Assembly (NCBI RefSeq): GCF_000499845.2
Contig: NC_023749.2
Coordinates: forward strand, 33,934,017-33,998,016
DNA: 64,000 nucleotides
Direction: 5' to 3'
DNA from: Phaseolus vulgaris
Taxonomy: Eukaryota > Streptophyta > Magnoliopsida > Fabales > Fabaceae
How positions within the stretch are numbered: position 1 is the stretch's first letter; each line of letters starts with the position of its first letter. Positions 43,571 to 55,570 of this stretch are shown in pieces. Both the position numbers and the translations under genes were made by a program. A model generated the notes under the pieces. The model worked only from the letters and a program-made list of their open reading frames with translations. It did no database searches and was not told the DNA's origin.

Positions 43571-45237
43571 TATTTTTTTTTTAATTTTTTTTATCAGCAA
43601 AGAATTAATTGAATTAAAGGGGACCACTTTAGGAGTGTCCCAACACGTATACAAAACCGGAAAAAACAACATCAAATTGCTACCAAAGCACAACTACTAT
43701 AGTAACAAACCACAAACCCCCTAGCCCGCTAGAGATCCATAACAAACCCAAACTAAGCAATAAAAACTCAAAAACCAGCAACTCCGTATCTTGATTGTTG
43801 AACTACATGTTGTCCAACCAGCCATACTAGCAAAGGTTAACAAATACTGCACCTGATAGGCCCTTGTTGGAAGCACCAACCAACAACTTTGTCCATTAAA
43901 AATAACCTAGTTTTGGCAGCATATCAACACCTCCATGTGCACCATTCAGAACTCCATACATAGGCAAACCAACCATTGCACTTGATTTGGTTCTTCCCTG
44001 CATCTACCAAATAAAACCAGACAACTTACCTCTCCAACCAGCAGCTTCATCCAGTAAATGCGCCATCCTTGAAGCTAAATCAACAACCATATAAATCCCT
44101 TGAGTGATGCACAAGCAGCCAAGCTAGAAAGCTTCAAGATCACAGATGAAACCTGCTACATTAAATGGCTTCTTGCATAAAACTAAGGAAACTTCACCTC
44201 CAGCCAACCAACAACTTTTTCCATATAAATTAAACCAACTTCTGCAGCACCTCAGCACCTTCAGGTACATCACACTCAGCTCCAGACATAGTTAAACCAG
44301 TTACTACCTCTGATTTGAACCTACCCTGCCTCTTTGAATCAATACCAGATCATCCAGTAAACTGCATTGCCACTGTTATCCCTTATGGAGTACGTAGACG
44401 TTGGACATTTCCATATTACCTCATCCTCCCCTACCGAAAAACCAGCACCATGTTGTCTTAAACTTGCTGTTGCATTACGTGCCAAAGGATTTAATCTTTT
44501 TTTGTTCGATTCACCCGTTCAATATCTACTTCGGCTTCATTACCAATCTTCTTCGAACCTTTGCTTAATTTGCTTGCAAATAGCTCCATTAGTTTCTTCA
44601 TCAGCATAAAACCACACAAAGCCGGATAAAAACAACTTGAGAAGCTTGCCACACACAAACTAGCTTCATCTTCATAAATAACTTCCAAACAACAGTCATC
44701 AATTCCTAACCCAACAGATTTTGCAGCTCCAACTTAAGAGGTCACTATTCAAGGCCTTCTACTACACTAGGAGCAGAAATTTCATCAGTAGCACCATCAA
44801 AACCAGCGTCTTTTCTACAACCTACACAACACCAATTCACACCAGAACCACCTTGGGCACCTCCTTCCTCTTTCAACGCAGCTTAACTCCTTCTGAAACC
44901 CACTTACTTAACACTTCTGATGCAAGACATTGGGTTCAAGATCCAATCCACTAGGGAGTAATTAAAAGAGTCTGACTTATGCTTCATCCATAACCATGAT
45001 TTGAGTTGGGCTTTTTGAAACATCTCTTCCGCATCTACTACACATTGCTTAAACACAACCAAATTCCTTTGGTCCCAGATAGACCTGACTACTGATGTCC
45101 ATACCTCTTTCCAAACCAGATCATGATTATTACTAAACTGGAACAAGTGGAAACTCTCAAAAGGGTCTTTATATCGTTATGTTGGACAAACAAGATACCA
45201 ATCCACCTAAAGCACATGGACCAAACACACATATTTA
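43571..45237 (-). mobile_element. 5'-truncated LINE, 3' end
   Basis: The minus strand ends in a poly(A) tail (poly(T) at 43571-43592). The C-terminal coding piece at 45146-44904 reads VWKEVWTSVVRSIWDQRNLV and later FQKAQLKSWLWMKHKS, characteristic of plant L1-type ORF2 ends. A ~1.3-kb 3' untranslated region with repeated CAACCAGC-like words follows. The right edge meets the element C LTR at 45238. It could be the same copy as the RT scrap at 42898-43040 only if rearranged. Confidence 0.7.
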
Positions 45238-46318
45238 TGATGACTTTTTACGGCAAGTGCACCGTGTTTTTCATAAGTAATAATTGTCCCTAAGGACGGA
45301 TATCGATCCCACAAGGAACAGTGAGTTATCGAGTACAATATTCACTGAATATAACAACAGAACAATAAAAAGAGTTTTGAGTTGGTTATGTTGGCACTGG
45401 TCAACAAAGAATTAGTTGCTTCAATTGGAACAATAGGGATTAGTTTCATCTCTCTCACTCTCATGGATTTTGATTAGCATGTTATTAAGTTCTTTGATTG
45501 AATTTGATGCCCGTAGGAAATTCATTTATATCGATCTCTCGCATATAAAACCCTTAAGAATGTTTCCTAAATATCTATTGCTCGCATACTTATAAAAAAA
45601 TTTAGAATCACACTCAGACGTTAATGGCAATTAACATTTCAAGTCTATCTATAGCACTCAAATATGCTAAGTATTGTTGTTTAGGTCTGAAACCTAAAAA
45701 TACCTCTCAGTCATATTTAAGATTCTCAATTTGTCATGGAAATTTAAAAGTAAAACAATAATACCAATAATCAATCAAGAACTAAATATTTATATATAAG
45801 ATATAACCTCAATACATTAGAGTTTGAGCATATTACTCTCAATCCCAAAGGGTAGAATTAGCCACGAATACTTCTAGCACCTTTCATTCTCCCAATTGGG
45901 TTACAATTCACTCTATGGTGTTTTCTTCTTAATCTGGTACACTAGGATTGAGCCTCTAGCCCCATATTTATCCTAGTTTTCTAGGGTTAGGTCGATTCCT
46001 GTCTCGCGTTAACGGGCCAAGTGATAAAACATAAAAAAGGCTCAATCTTTCTCTGCATCTTAGTCCATTCTGGACCTTCCAACTTTCTCTTTTTAGCTCA
46101 AATTATTCTCCTTTACTCCAAATCTTCAATCCTCCCTAAAAATCTGCAATTAACACCAAATTTGGGAATAAAAGGCTCTTATTCAAATAAAGCTCATAAA
46201 AAATGTAATAAAGGTATAAATTCATAAAGTATGGATTATTTTATATGTAAATTAGCAATAAATCCTCATAAGTGCCTACATTTTAATATGAAATATTATT
46301 GAAATTAGACACTTATCA
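45238..46318 (-). repeat. 3' LTR of element C
   Basis: 1081 bp; starts TGATGACTTTTTACGGC and ends GACACTTATCA on the plus strand. Confidence 0.85.
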
Positions 46319-47700
46319 CTCTCCCCAAGTTAGAATCTTGCTTGTCCTCAAGCAAAAGTAAATGAATATATTTGAATTTAAATATCAAACAGCTTAATTC
46401 ACTAAACAACAGATCAAATTAAAAACTTATGGTGCTTCCAAATTCAAATATAGAAAAATATAGACACAATCAACTTCTAGGATTAAATCAAAACAAATAA
46501 ATGACAATTCATCAAGGAATATCTTCTCATATGCTCACCGGTAAGTGTTTCTCTCTATTTTCACTGAATCGTAACAAATCACAGTTGCTTTTCATTTCAT
46601 CTTCAAATCACAAACATATTAGAAACATGAATCTTGAGGTCTTTTACAGAGTTGTAATGATATTGGGATTCCAAAAAATATTGGTTTTTCTTAGATAACA
46701 AAATGCACATCTTAAAGAAGAAGAACATACCTACAATTCAATTATAGAAAACATATATGTTATCTAATTACCACTTTCTTTCGATGTCACCTTTTTCCTT
46801 ATTTTCTTTCTGACTTTTCATAATGATTTTTTTTCTTTCCTTTTTATTTCTTTTTCTTCTTTTGTTTCTCTTCCTCTTTTTTCTTTTTTTTAATAATAAG
46901 AAAAGATTCTTCCTATTTTCAACTTTTTAAGCTTTCACAATCAGAACCAACCATTCCCTTTTCTATATGTATTGCATCTATGTTCTCCTTCCTTAAACAT
47001 GTTAAAGGGTAGGAAAATATATCATTAAAGGTTAAGGTGTAATATTAACAAAAAATTTATTGGCCCAAAGGGGATACATAAAAAAAAAGGGATTCTAATA
47101 AGATAAAGGTTGGCTATTTGTCCCTTGGTTCCTATTTAACATAAAAAAATGCCTCAATAATTTTCATGTTCTTTTATGATGTAACAAAAATAAAAAATTA
47201 AGCAACCACAACTGTCAATTCATCAGTAAAACTCTCAAATCTATTTAAGGTTCACACACTCACTCGGTTTAAATTGTCTCATTCCTTTTTGTCATGTCAT
47301 TCTTTGTTCTAATCAATCATCCTGTTAAATTTTCATGTATCATAATTTCAACTACATTTGAATAGGGATTCAATCATTTTTTCTTTTCTAACCTATGTCT
47401 AATTCATCTCATTATCTAATATATAACACAAATTCTTTTTTCCACAATTCAAAATTAGTATTCTAGTTCTTTTTTATTTGAGAAAAACAAAACTAGAAAA
47501 CAAAAAATTAAATTGAAATTTATTCAAGAAATATAATTCAAGACATAAAACTAACAAAACCAAATTTATTCAAATTACCAAATAAGCAAATAAACAACTA
47601 AACAAATAAAAAGAAAACAAAATAACCAAAAAATTTACAGAAAAATAAGACAAAATTCAAATAATTGAAAAAAGAAAAGAGAATTAGAAAGATAAAACCA
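46319..47700. other. Element C non-coding 3' region
   Basis: AT-rich, with long poly(T)/poly(A) stretches (about 46780-46900, 47450-47650). Nothing coding is recognised. RT and integrase would normally lie between here and gag but are missing. Confidence 0.55.
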
Positions 47701-47704
47701 TATT

Positions 47705-49180
47705 TTGGCTCAATCCTTTCTTCTTAAGAAGTCATCCAACTTTTGTTAAACTCTTTATCTACAGTCTTGCTTCATTTGCTGGATCTGCCCCCTGAATAAT
47801 AGAACCTGCCCCCAGGTCAAAATACATAACCTGCAAAATGATTAAGAGGTATATAGGATTTTTTATTTATTTTATTATTATTTTTTAAAAATTTTAATTT
47901 TTAATTTTTTTTGAAAAATAAAATAAAAAAGGTAATAAAACAACATAAAACTAAAATGTGGACTGGGTTGCCTCCCAGTAAGCTCTCGTTTAACGTCATC
48001 TAGCTTGACGCCTATTTATTTCAAGGTGGAAATCTCTCTTTGATCCATCCTTCTGTACACATTCTTCCCCTGTATTAAATTTTTTAAGACCACCAAAAAG
48101 ATGAAAAGTTACCTCCATGAGCTCTAAGTTGAAGTTATCCTTTGTCAACATCGACTATAACTCTAACAGTCTTCATAAAGGGTCTGCCAAGTATCAAGGG
48201 AACCTCTTCATCTTCTTTTATGTCCATGACAACAAAATCCACAGGGAACATGAACTATTCCACCTTCACCAGAACATCTTCAAACACACCATATGGATAT
48301 CTGATAGATATGTCGGCCAAATATAATTGCATCTTGGTCGGTTAAACCTCCAAATCTTGTATCTTCCTTAGCATTGCCAAAGGAATTAGATTTATACTGT
48401 CCCCCAAATCCAACAAGGCATTGTCTACAGATAAAGCACCTATAGACATTGGAAGATTAAAACTTCCTAGGTCCTTGAAATTTTGAGGCAAGCTTTTTCG
48501 AATAAGGACATTGTATCTATCCTCCAACTCTATATTTCTTTCTACAATGTAGCTCCTATTCTTTCGAAATCTTTCAAATGTTGAATCTTGCTTCAGATTT
48601 CTTGCAAAATAATTTTTAGGGGGCAATTTGTCAAAGAATTTTCTTTCCTTCTCTTTTTTTAAAGGAGGATAAGGATATGATAAATCTTTTTCAAGAACAC
48701 TTCTCGCTTTATTTTTGATTTTTTCTTCCTTACTTCTTTTCTTTTTTCTCTCTAACTCCTTAGTCTCATCTTCTTTTTCAGTTACTACATTATTGCAATG
48801 CTCTTTTGGGTTGGTTTGGCTGTCGATTGAAAGCTGGACACTTTGTATTTCTTCAAATTGTTTGGCCACTTTTTCCATCTGGATCTCTATATTCCTGATT
48901 GTTGCCATGCTATTTTATTCCCTTATCACAAGCTTAGTCAGGGCGTCTTCAACTTTACTCATTCTTTCAAGCATGGGTGGATCCTCAGCATCAGGTGAAT
49001 TGTTCTGATAAGAACAGTGACCATTAGGATGATCACCTTCACAAAACTCACACCTGATTGATTGACTCTGACTTTGAGATGAATGAACAACATATAATTG
49101 TTGGGGAAATTTATCCATTTGTGCGGTTAGCTGCTCAATCTGTTGTGCGGTTAGCCATTCTATTTTCACTATTTAATATT
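47705..49180 (-). repeat. Element C tandem duplication, unit 1 (with broken gag-protease)
   Basis: This unit repeats 49181-50490 in direct tandem: both contain AAGAAGTCATCCAACTTT, then GGTTGCCTCCCAGTAAG, then gag-protease. The minus-strand ORF here includes a zinc motif CEFCEGDHPNGHCSYQ (49080-49020), FERFRKNRSYIVERNIELED and the protease-like NALLDLGDSINLIPLAML, where the Ala of DLGAS is Asp. Stops near 48350, 48280 and 48120 break it. Confidence 0.88.
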
Positions 49181-50490
49181 CATATTTTTGTTCAATCTTC
49201 TCTCTTTAAGAAGTCATCCAACTTTTTGTTAAAATCTTTATCTACAGTCATGCTTCATTTGCTGGATCTGCCCCCCTAAATAATGGAACCTGTCCCTAGG
49301 TCAAAATACATAACCTACAAAATGATTAGGAGGCATATAGGATTTTTTTTATATTATTTAATTTTTTAATTTATTTTAAATAAAATCAGGTAATAAAACA
49401 ACATAAACCTAAAATGTGGGCTGGGTTGCCTCCCAGTAAGTGCTCGTTTAACGTCATCTAGCTTGACACCTATTTATTTCAAGGTGAAAAACTCCCTTTG
49501 TTGCATCCTTTTGTACACATTCTTCCCCTGCCTTAAAATTTTTAAGACTATAAAAAAAATTTAAATTACCTCCTCATCTTGAGTTCTAACTTGAAGTTCT
49601 CCTTTGTCAACATCAACTATGATTGTAGCAGTCTTCATAAAGGGTCTTCCAAGTATCAAGGGAACCTCCTCATCTTCTTTCATGTCCATCATAACAAAAT
49701 CCATAGGGAATGTGAATTTATCCACCTTGACAAGAACATCTTCAACCACACCATATGGATACTTGGTTACTTGATCAGCTAACTTTAAATTCATATTGGT
49801 GGGTTTAATCTCCAAATCACCTATTTTCTTCAGCATTGCCAAAGGAACTATATTTACGCTTGCTCCCAAATCCAATAAAGCATTGTCTACAAATAAAGCA
49901 CCTATAGACACGGGAAGGTTAAAACTCCCTGGGTCCTTGAATTTTTTAGGCAAGCCTTTTTTAATATTGGCACTATATCTATCCTCCAGCTCTATATTTC
50001 TTTCTTCAATATAGCTCCTATTCTTTCGAAATCTTTCAAATGTTGAATCTTGCTTCAAATTTCCTGCAAAATAAGTTTTAGGGAGCAATTTATCAAAGAA
50101 TTTTCTTTCCTTCTCTTTTTTTGAAATAGGATGAAGATATGATAAATCTTTTTCAAGAACACCTCTCTCCTTATTTTTAATTTTTTCTTCCTCACTTCTT
50201 TTCTTTTCTCTCTCTAACCCTGTCTCATCTTTCTTTTCAGTTACTACATTATTGCAATGCTTTTTAGGGTTGATTTGGCTATCAACTGAAAACCGGCCAC
50301 TTTTTATTTCTTCAAATTGTTTGGCCACTTTTCCCATATGGATCTCTACATTCCTGATTGTTGCCTTGATATTTTCTTCCCTTATCACAAGCTTTGTCAG
50401 AGCGTCTTCAACTTTACTCATTCTTTCAAGCATGGATGGATCCTCAGCTTCAAATGAATTGTTCTGATAAGAACAATGACCATTAGCCTC
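49181..50490 (-). repeat. Element C tandem duplication, unit 2
   Basis: Second copy of the unit at 47705-49180. It lacks ~170 bp corresponding to 49030-49180, where the coding runs straight into the gag domain at 50490. Confidence 0.85.
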
Positions 50491-50646
50491 TACATTCTTC
50501 CAACTAGTGACACTTTGATTTGGAAGTGATCTGAGCCAATCCTTAGCCTTTCCTGCCAATGATAAAGAAAACAAGCGCATATACACATTTTCAAGATCAC
50601 CTGATTGAAAGTCCATTGTTCCCACCAATTCATAGAATGTAGACAA
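49561..50646 (-). CDS. Element C gag-protease ORF
   Basis: A 361-codon minus-strand ORF. The gag part, MSTFYELVGTMDFQSGDLEN then LFSLSLAGKAKDWLRSLPNQ, is of Athila type. It is followed by a Lys/Glu-rich linker, and by the protease region ALLDLGASVNIVPLAMLKKI and VPLILGRPFMKTATIIVDVD. The knuckle present in the other unit is missing. The frame is open, but the natural start of gag lies across the Copia D insertion at 55571-55704 (MVEEQAPRHFSSIAIPATA onward), so the present ATG is internal. Confidence 0.8.
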   Translation of the reverse strand: MSTFYELVGTMDFQSGDLENVYMRLFSLSLAGKAKDWLRSLPNQSVTSWKNVEANGHCSYQNNSFEAEDPSMLERMSKVEDALTKLVIREENIKATIRNVEIHMGKVAKQFEEIKSGRFSVDSQINPKKHCNNVVTEKKDETGLEREKKRSEEEKIKNKERGVLEKDLSYLHPISKKEKERKFFDKLLPKTYFAGNLKQDSTFERFRKNRSYIEERNIELEDRYSANIKKGLPKKFKDPGSFNLPVSIGALFVDNALLDLGASVNIVPLAMLKKIGDLEIKPTNMNLKLADQVTKYPYGVVEDVLVKVDKFTFPMDFVMMDMKEDEEVPLILGRPFMKTATIIVDVDKGELQVRTQDEEVI

Positions 50647-50656
50647 ATGTGAACAT

Positions 50657-50661
50657 GGATC
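50657..50661. repeat. Target-site duplication GGATC of Copia D (left)
   Basis: GGATC precedes TGTTAGAATG; identical GGATC at 55571-55575 follows TTCAACA. Gag of element C reads through the site when D is removed. Confidence 0.93.
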
Positions 50662-51773
50662 TGTTAGAATGTTTGGCTTTAAACAAGAGGGGGGTTGAAT
50701 TGTTTAAAGGGGGTTTTCGAAAAAATTTTAAGCTAGAATGAAATTCTTTGCAAGAAACCAGATTAGGAATTCAGTTAGCCAAGAAACGAAAGCTCAAAAC
50801 AGCAAAGCACTAGAAAAACAATCGGTTGTTTATGCGAAACAATCGGTTGTTTATACCAGTAAAACAATAACAACTGAATTTAAAAGAGTTTAAGAGAAGA
50901 AAGAGATACACAAATAGTTTATACTGGTTCACTCTTAAACCAAGAGCTATATCGAATCCCCAGAATCCACTGGCAATCCATTAAGCAATCAATTACAGAT
51001 TACACACAAACACCACCAAAGAAGTGACCTTGATCCCCTCAAGAAACACACTTCCTTTGGCTTAGCACACCCACCAAGAATGTTGATCTTGACAACCTCA
51101 AGAGCACACAACCCTTCTTGGCTTTACAACACCAAAATGTACAAAGTATTCAGAACGAATTACACTTGTTACAAAATGAACTGAAATCAATACAAATGTA
51201 ATCCTATTCCACTATCTCTTGAGAAAACCAAAGCTCAAAGGTGAAAACTCAAATCTTGAAAGCAATCTCTGAAAAACTCAAATCTGTTTTTCTCTTTCCT
51301 TATTTGTTATAAAACATTAACAAACTATTTATAGCTTTCAAATATTGGTCAAAGCATTTAAAACAAGAGCGCATTAAGTTTGAAAATCATTTAAAGCACA
51401 CTTAACGAACAAAACATATTCTATTTAAGATTTTCAAACAAAGAATCGATTGATTTCACGAAACAATCGATTGTTTTGGTTTGAGAGCAAGTCAACCAAC
51501 CAAAACAGTTTTCAACCTTTTCAAAAACACCTAAGTGTAAAACAATCGGTTGTTTCCACAAAACAATAGGTTGTTTTTCACTTAGTTTAAAAAACACTTT
51601 AAACTTAAAAGATTTGAAAACTCTTAAGCTTTAGATTCAACAAAGAGTGGATTACAAAGATAAACTACCCAGATCATACTCTAAAACACAACAGCAACTT
51701 CAAGCAGCTTCAGCCTTCCATCAAACACTAGGATTTGGATTCTTTAAAGCTTTTGATCACACTTGATTCAACA
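50662..51773 (-). repeat. 3' LTR of Copia D
   Basis: 1112 bp from TGTTAGAATG to TTGATTCAACA. TATA box CTATAAATAG on the minus strand at 51325-51334. Contains three of the palindrome pairs (50819-50849, 51443-51473, 51543-51573). Confidence 0.9.
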
Positions 51774-51790
51774 ATCTCCCCCTATTTGAT
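51774..51790 (-). promoter_or_regulatory. Polypurine tract of Copia D
   Basis: The minus strand reads AATAGGGGGAGAT immediately before the 3' LTR. Confidence 0.75.
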
Positions 51791-52090
51791 GAAGACAGTT
51801 CCTTGGTTGCTTGTGTTGGACTTGTTTGAATCTGAAGCAGTTCTTACAAGACAAAGCTTTATACAATACACAACATCTATAGCAGTAGGTTAGAAAAGCA
51901 ATATTACTAAGCAATGTATCAGACAAACAATCGATTGTGTCCTCAATTCAATCGATTGTTTCTGTTAGCAGAAGCAGAAAACAATTTTAATTTCAGAGTT
52001 TTGAGAGTTTTAACAGTTTGAAACATTATTATAAAGGATAGACAACACAAAAACACACCAATTCTCCCCCTATTTGTCTTCACAAATAAA

Positions 52091-53830
52091 ATTGAAGCAC
52101 AGTTTTAAGAGAGATTTTGAGAGTCAAGAATGCCTAACTCATTTCTTAAGAAGAAAAACATTTCTTTTGGTAGTGGTTTTGTGAAGATATCAGCCAATTG
52201 CAGTTTTGTTTCAATGAAATTCACTTCACAATCTCCATTGTTCACATGATCTCGTAGAAGTGATGGCGAATCTCAATGTGCTTAGTTCTTGAATGCTGAA
52301 TCTGATTTTTGGTGAGATTTATAGCACTTGTGTTGTCACAAAGCAAAGGAACCTTGCTGATCTTCAATCCAAAATCTCCAAGTTGTTGTTTAAGCCAAAG
52401 AATTTGTGCACAGCAGCTTCCAGCAGCAATGTATTCAGCCTCTGCAGTAGAAAGAGACACACAAGCTTGCTTCTTACTATGCCAAGAGATGAGACTTGAT
52501 CCAAGAAGATGACAAGTGCCACTTGTGCTTTTTCTGTCTAGCTTATACCCTGCAAAATCAGAATCTGAATAACCAATTGAGTGTATAGGAGAGTGAGAAG
52601 GATACCATAGACCAACATTGGTTCTTCCTTTGAGATATTTAATAATCCTCTTTGCAGCTTTGAAGTGAGATTCCTTTGGATTTGCTTGATATCTTGCACA
52701 AAGACATACGACAAACATGATATTCGATCTACTTGTTGTAAGATAGAGTAAGGAACCAATTAAACCTCTGTATTTTGTTTGTTCTACCCCTTTTCTAGCA
52801 GCATTTGCATCCATATAACAGCTTGAAGGTATAGGTGTGCTTTCTTCCTTGCAACTTTCCATTTCAAACTTCTTGAGAATTTCTTTGCAATACTTTGATT
52901 GACATAGAAAGATTTCATCCTTTGTTTGCTTGACCTGCAATCCAAGAAAGAAAGAAAGTTCCCCCATCATAGACATTTCAAACTCACCTTGCATAGCTGC
53001 CACAAATTCTTCACAGAAATTATCTTGTGTAGCACCAAAGATGATGTCATCAACATAGATTTGCACAAGGATAATTTCAGAATTTGACTTCTTGATGAAG
53101 AGAGTTTTGTCAATCCTTCCTCTTTCATAACCATGTGACAAAAGGAAATTGCTAAGCCTCTCATACCATGCCTTGGAGCTTGCTTAAGCCCATACAATGC
53201 CTTTTTCAGCTTAAAGACATGATTAGGGTGTTGATGATCTTCAAAACCCGGTGGTTGCTCAACATACACTTCTTCATTGATGAAGCCATTGAGAAAAGCA
53301 CTCTTCACATCCATTTGAAAGAGTTTGAATCCACTAATACAAGCAAAAACCAGCAGCAACCTCACAACGTCCAATTTTGCAACAGGGGAAAAGGTTTCTC
53401 CATAGTCAATCCCTTCCTCTTGATTGTAGCCTTTGGCAACTAGCCTTGCCTTGTTCCTTGTAATTACTCCAACCTCATCAAGCTTGTTTATGAAAACCCA
53501 CTTAGATCCAATGATGTTCATCTCAACTGTTTTAGGAACCAGAAACCATACATCATTTCTAGCAAACTGATTCAGCTCTTCATGCATAGCTTCCACCCAT
53601 TTTTCATCTTTGAGAGCTTCTTCAATAGACTTTGGTTCAACTTGAGAGACAAAAGCAGTGTTTCTGCAGAAGTTTGAGATTGAGCTACGTGTAGAAACAC
53701 CCTCCTTTATCTGCCCAATGATGTTCTCCACTGACAGATCTATGGGTATTCTCCATTTCTTTAGGTAACTCACTCTGCTGCAGAATTTTAATCGGTTGTT
53801 TTTATGAATCAACCGGTTGTTTTCCTGCAC
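52091..53830 (-). pseudogene. Copia D reverse transcriptase and RNase H
   Basis: Minus strand. The first frame (53830-about 53160) has [75 protein letters not shown] (first RT Asp) and [15 protein letters not shown] frameshift near 53160 leads to the second frame (53141-52242) with [16 protein letters not shown] (YVDD), RNase H GYSDSDFAGYKLDRKSTSGT, LSTAEAEYIAAGSCCAQILW and KHIEIRHHF. A further shift near 52260 is needed to reach DIFTKPLPKEMFFFLRNELG and the stop at about 52095. Active-site residues persist but the frame does not. Confidence 0.92.
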
Positions 53831-54049
53831 AACAGTCCAACTTCTCCAGATTGATGTTTTTCTTATCCTCTTCTATGTTGTTCTGTGAGATTTGAATGCT
53901 TTTGCGATCAACTTCATCAAAGACTACATGAACATATTCTTCTACAGTCATGAGCCTCTTGTTGTAGACCCTATATGCATGACTATATAGGGAATAGCCA
54001 ATAAAGATTCCAAGATCAACTTTTTCATCAAACTTTCCTAGGTTTTTCA

Positions 54050-54980
54050 TCAAACTCTAAGGTGACTGATGTTTGGTTTCCTTCCATTGAAGAGTTCATA
54101 GGGAGTTTTCTTCAAGATTGGCCTTATTAGCACTCTATTCATTACATAGCAAGAGGTGCTAACAACATCAACCCAAAAATACTTGGGTAAGGAGGATTCA
54201 CTTAGTGTGGTTCTTGCTAACTCTTCAAGAGATTTGTTCTTTCTTTCCACCACACCATTTTGTTGAGGAGTTCTTGGTGCAGAGAAGTTGTGTAGGATCC
54301 CCATCTTCTCACTGAATTTGCTGAATTTCAAATTTTGAAATTCCCCTCCATGATCACTCCTAATAGAGGCAATGTTGTTGTTTTTTGTATTTTGTAACCT
54401 TCTAGCAAGCTTTTTGAAGGCAGAGAAGGCATCACTCTTTGATTCTAAGAAGAAGAGTCCATGTGTACCTAGAGAAATCATCCACAATAACAAGAGCATA
54501 ATAGTTGCCACCAAGACTCATGGTTCTTGAAGGTCTAAACAAATCCATATGGAGCAGCTCAAGGGGGTTTAAAGATGAAACAAAATTTTTAATTTTCAAA
54601 GAATTTTTAACTTGTTTCCCCTTTTGACAAGCTTCACATATGTGGTCGTTCTCAAACTTAAGCTTGGGCAACCCAATCACAAGATCTTTTGAGATTAATT
54701 TGTTTAAGTGATTCATGTGAATGTGAGCAATTATTCCATGCTATAACCAAGATTCATCATGCTTAGAAAGAAGACAATTTATAGAACAAGGAGAAGAAAT
54801 TTCCAAGAGATAGACATTTTTTATTCTCTTACCAATCAACATTACCTCTTTTGAGTTAGGAAGGCAGATTTTACAAGAGTTTGTCTTGAAGATTACTTGA
54901 TAGCCTTTGTCACATAGTTGGCTAATGCTGAGCAAGTTGTGCTTTAGTCCCTTTACATACAAGACATCATGAATAATCAA
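54050..54980 (-). pseudogene. Copia D GAG-pre-integrase and integrase
   Basis: Minus strand: DVLYVKGLKHNLLSISQLCD at 54980; the zinc-binding end CEACQKGKQVKNSLK; first catalytic Asp in LLHMDLFRPSRTMSLGG; a frame change near 54450; second Asp in IRSDHGGEFQNLKFS; Glu in QQNGVVERKNKSLEELART; and ELFNGRKPNISHLRV at the end. All three catalytic acids are visible. The next stretch (54053-53802, with IFIGYSLYSHAYRVYNKR) links to RT through another frame change. Confidence 0.9.
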
Positions 54981-55117
54981 GATACTCTTATCTCCTATAG
55001 AGCCTCTTCCAAGAATTCTTCCTTTGTTGTTATCTCCATATGTTACATGGCCATCTGTTTTTGAATTTTCTAATTCTTCTTCTAGTGATTTGACACTGTT
55101 TTCTAATTCTTTCTTTT

Positions 55118-55570
55118 CAAACTATTTATAGCTTTCAAATATTTGTCAAAGAATTTAAAACAGGAGAGTATTCAGTTTGAAAATCATTTAAAGCACAATT
55201 AACTAACAAAATAAATTCTGTTTAAGATTTTCAAACAAACAATCGATTGATTTCATGAAACAATCGATTGTTTTGGTTTGACAACAAGTCAACTAACCAA
55301 AACAGTTTTCAACCTTTTCAAAAACACCTAAGTGTAAAACAATTGGTTGTTTCGACAAAACAACATGTTGTTTTCCACTTAGTTTAAAAAACACTTTAAA
55401 CATAAAAGATGTGAAAACACTTAAGCTTTAGATTCAACAAAGAGTGGATTACAAAGATAAACTACACAGATCCTACTCTAAAACACATCAACAACTTCAA
55501 GCAACTTCAGCCTTCCATCAAACACTAGGATTAGGATTCTTCAAAGCTTTTGATCACACTTGATTCAACA
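55118..55570 (-). repeat. Truncated 5' LTR of Copia D
   Basis: Corresponds to 51321-51773 of the other LTR. It keeps the TATA box (55122-55131) and two palindrome pairs (55240-55270, 55340-55370). Left of 55118 stands gag coiled-coil coding, so the transcribed leader and primer site are deleted. Confidence 0.9.

Larger units (their letters stand above)
50662..55570 (-). mobile_element. Copia element D inserted in element C
   Basis: 4909 bp, minus-strand sense, with a GGATC duplication. The 3' LTR (50662-51773) is complete. The 5' LTR (55118-55570) keeps only its last ~450 bp as read on the plus strand, because a deletion fuses the gag coiled coil to the LTR at 55117/55118 and removes the primer site. 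Over the shared LTR part the copies differ at about 33 of 452 positions (by eye, ~93%). Pol domains are present in Copia order. The style of RT and the multiple palindromes in the LTR suggest a Sirevirus relative. Confidence 0.93.

Noticed and set aside
50662..55570. Copia D palindromes as simple tandem repeats
   Set aside because: Spacers between paired cores differ in sequence (e.g. TTTATGCGAAA versus TGTCCTCAATT), so only the spacing and the palindromic core are shared; kept as a finding with this as the main alternative.
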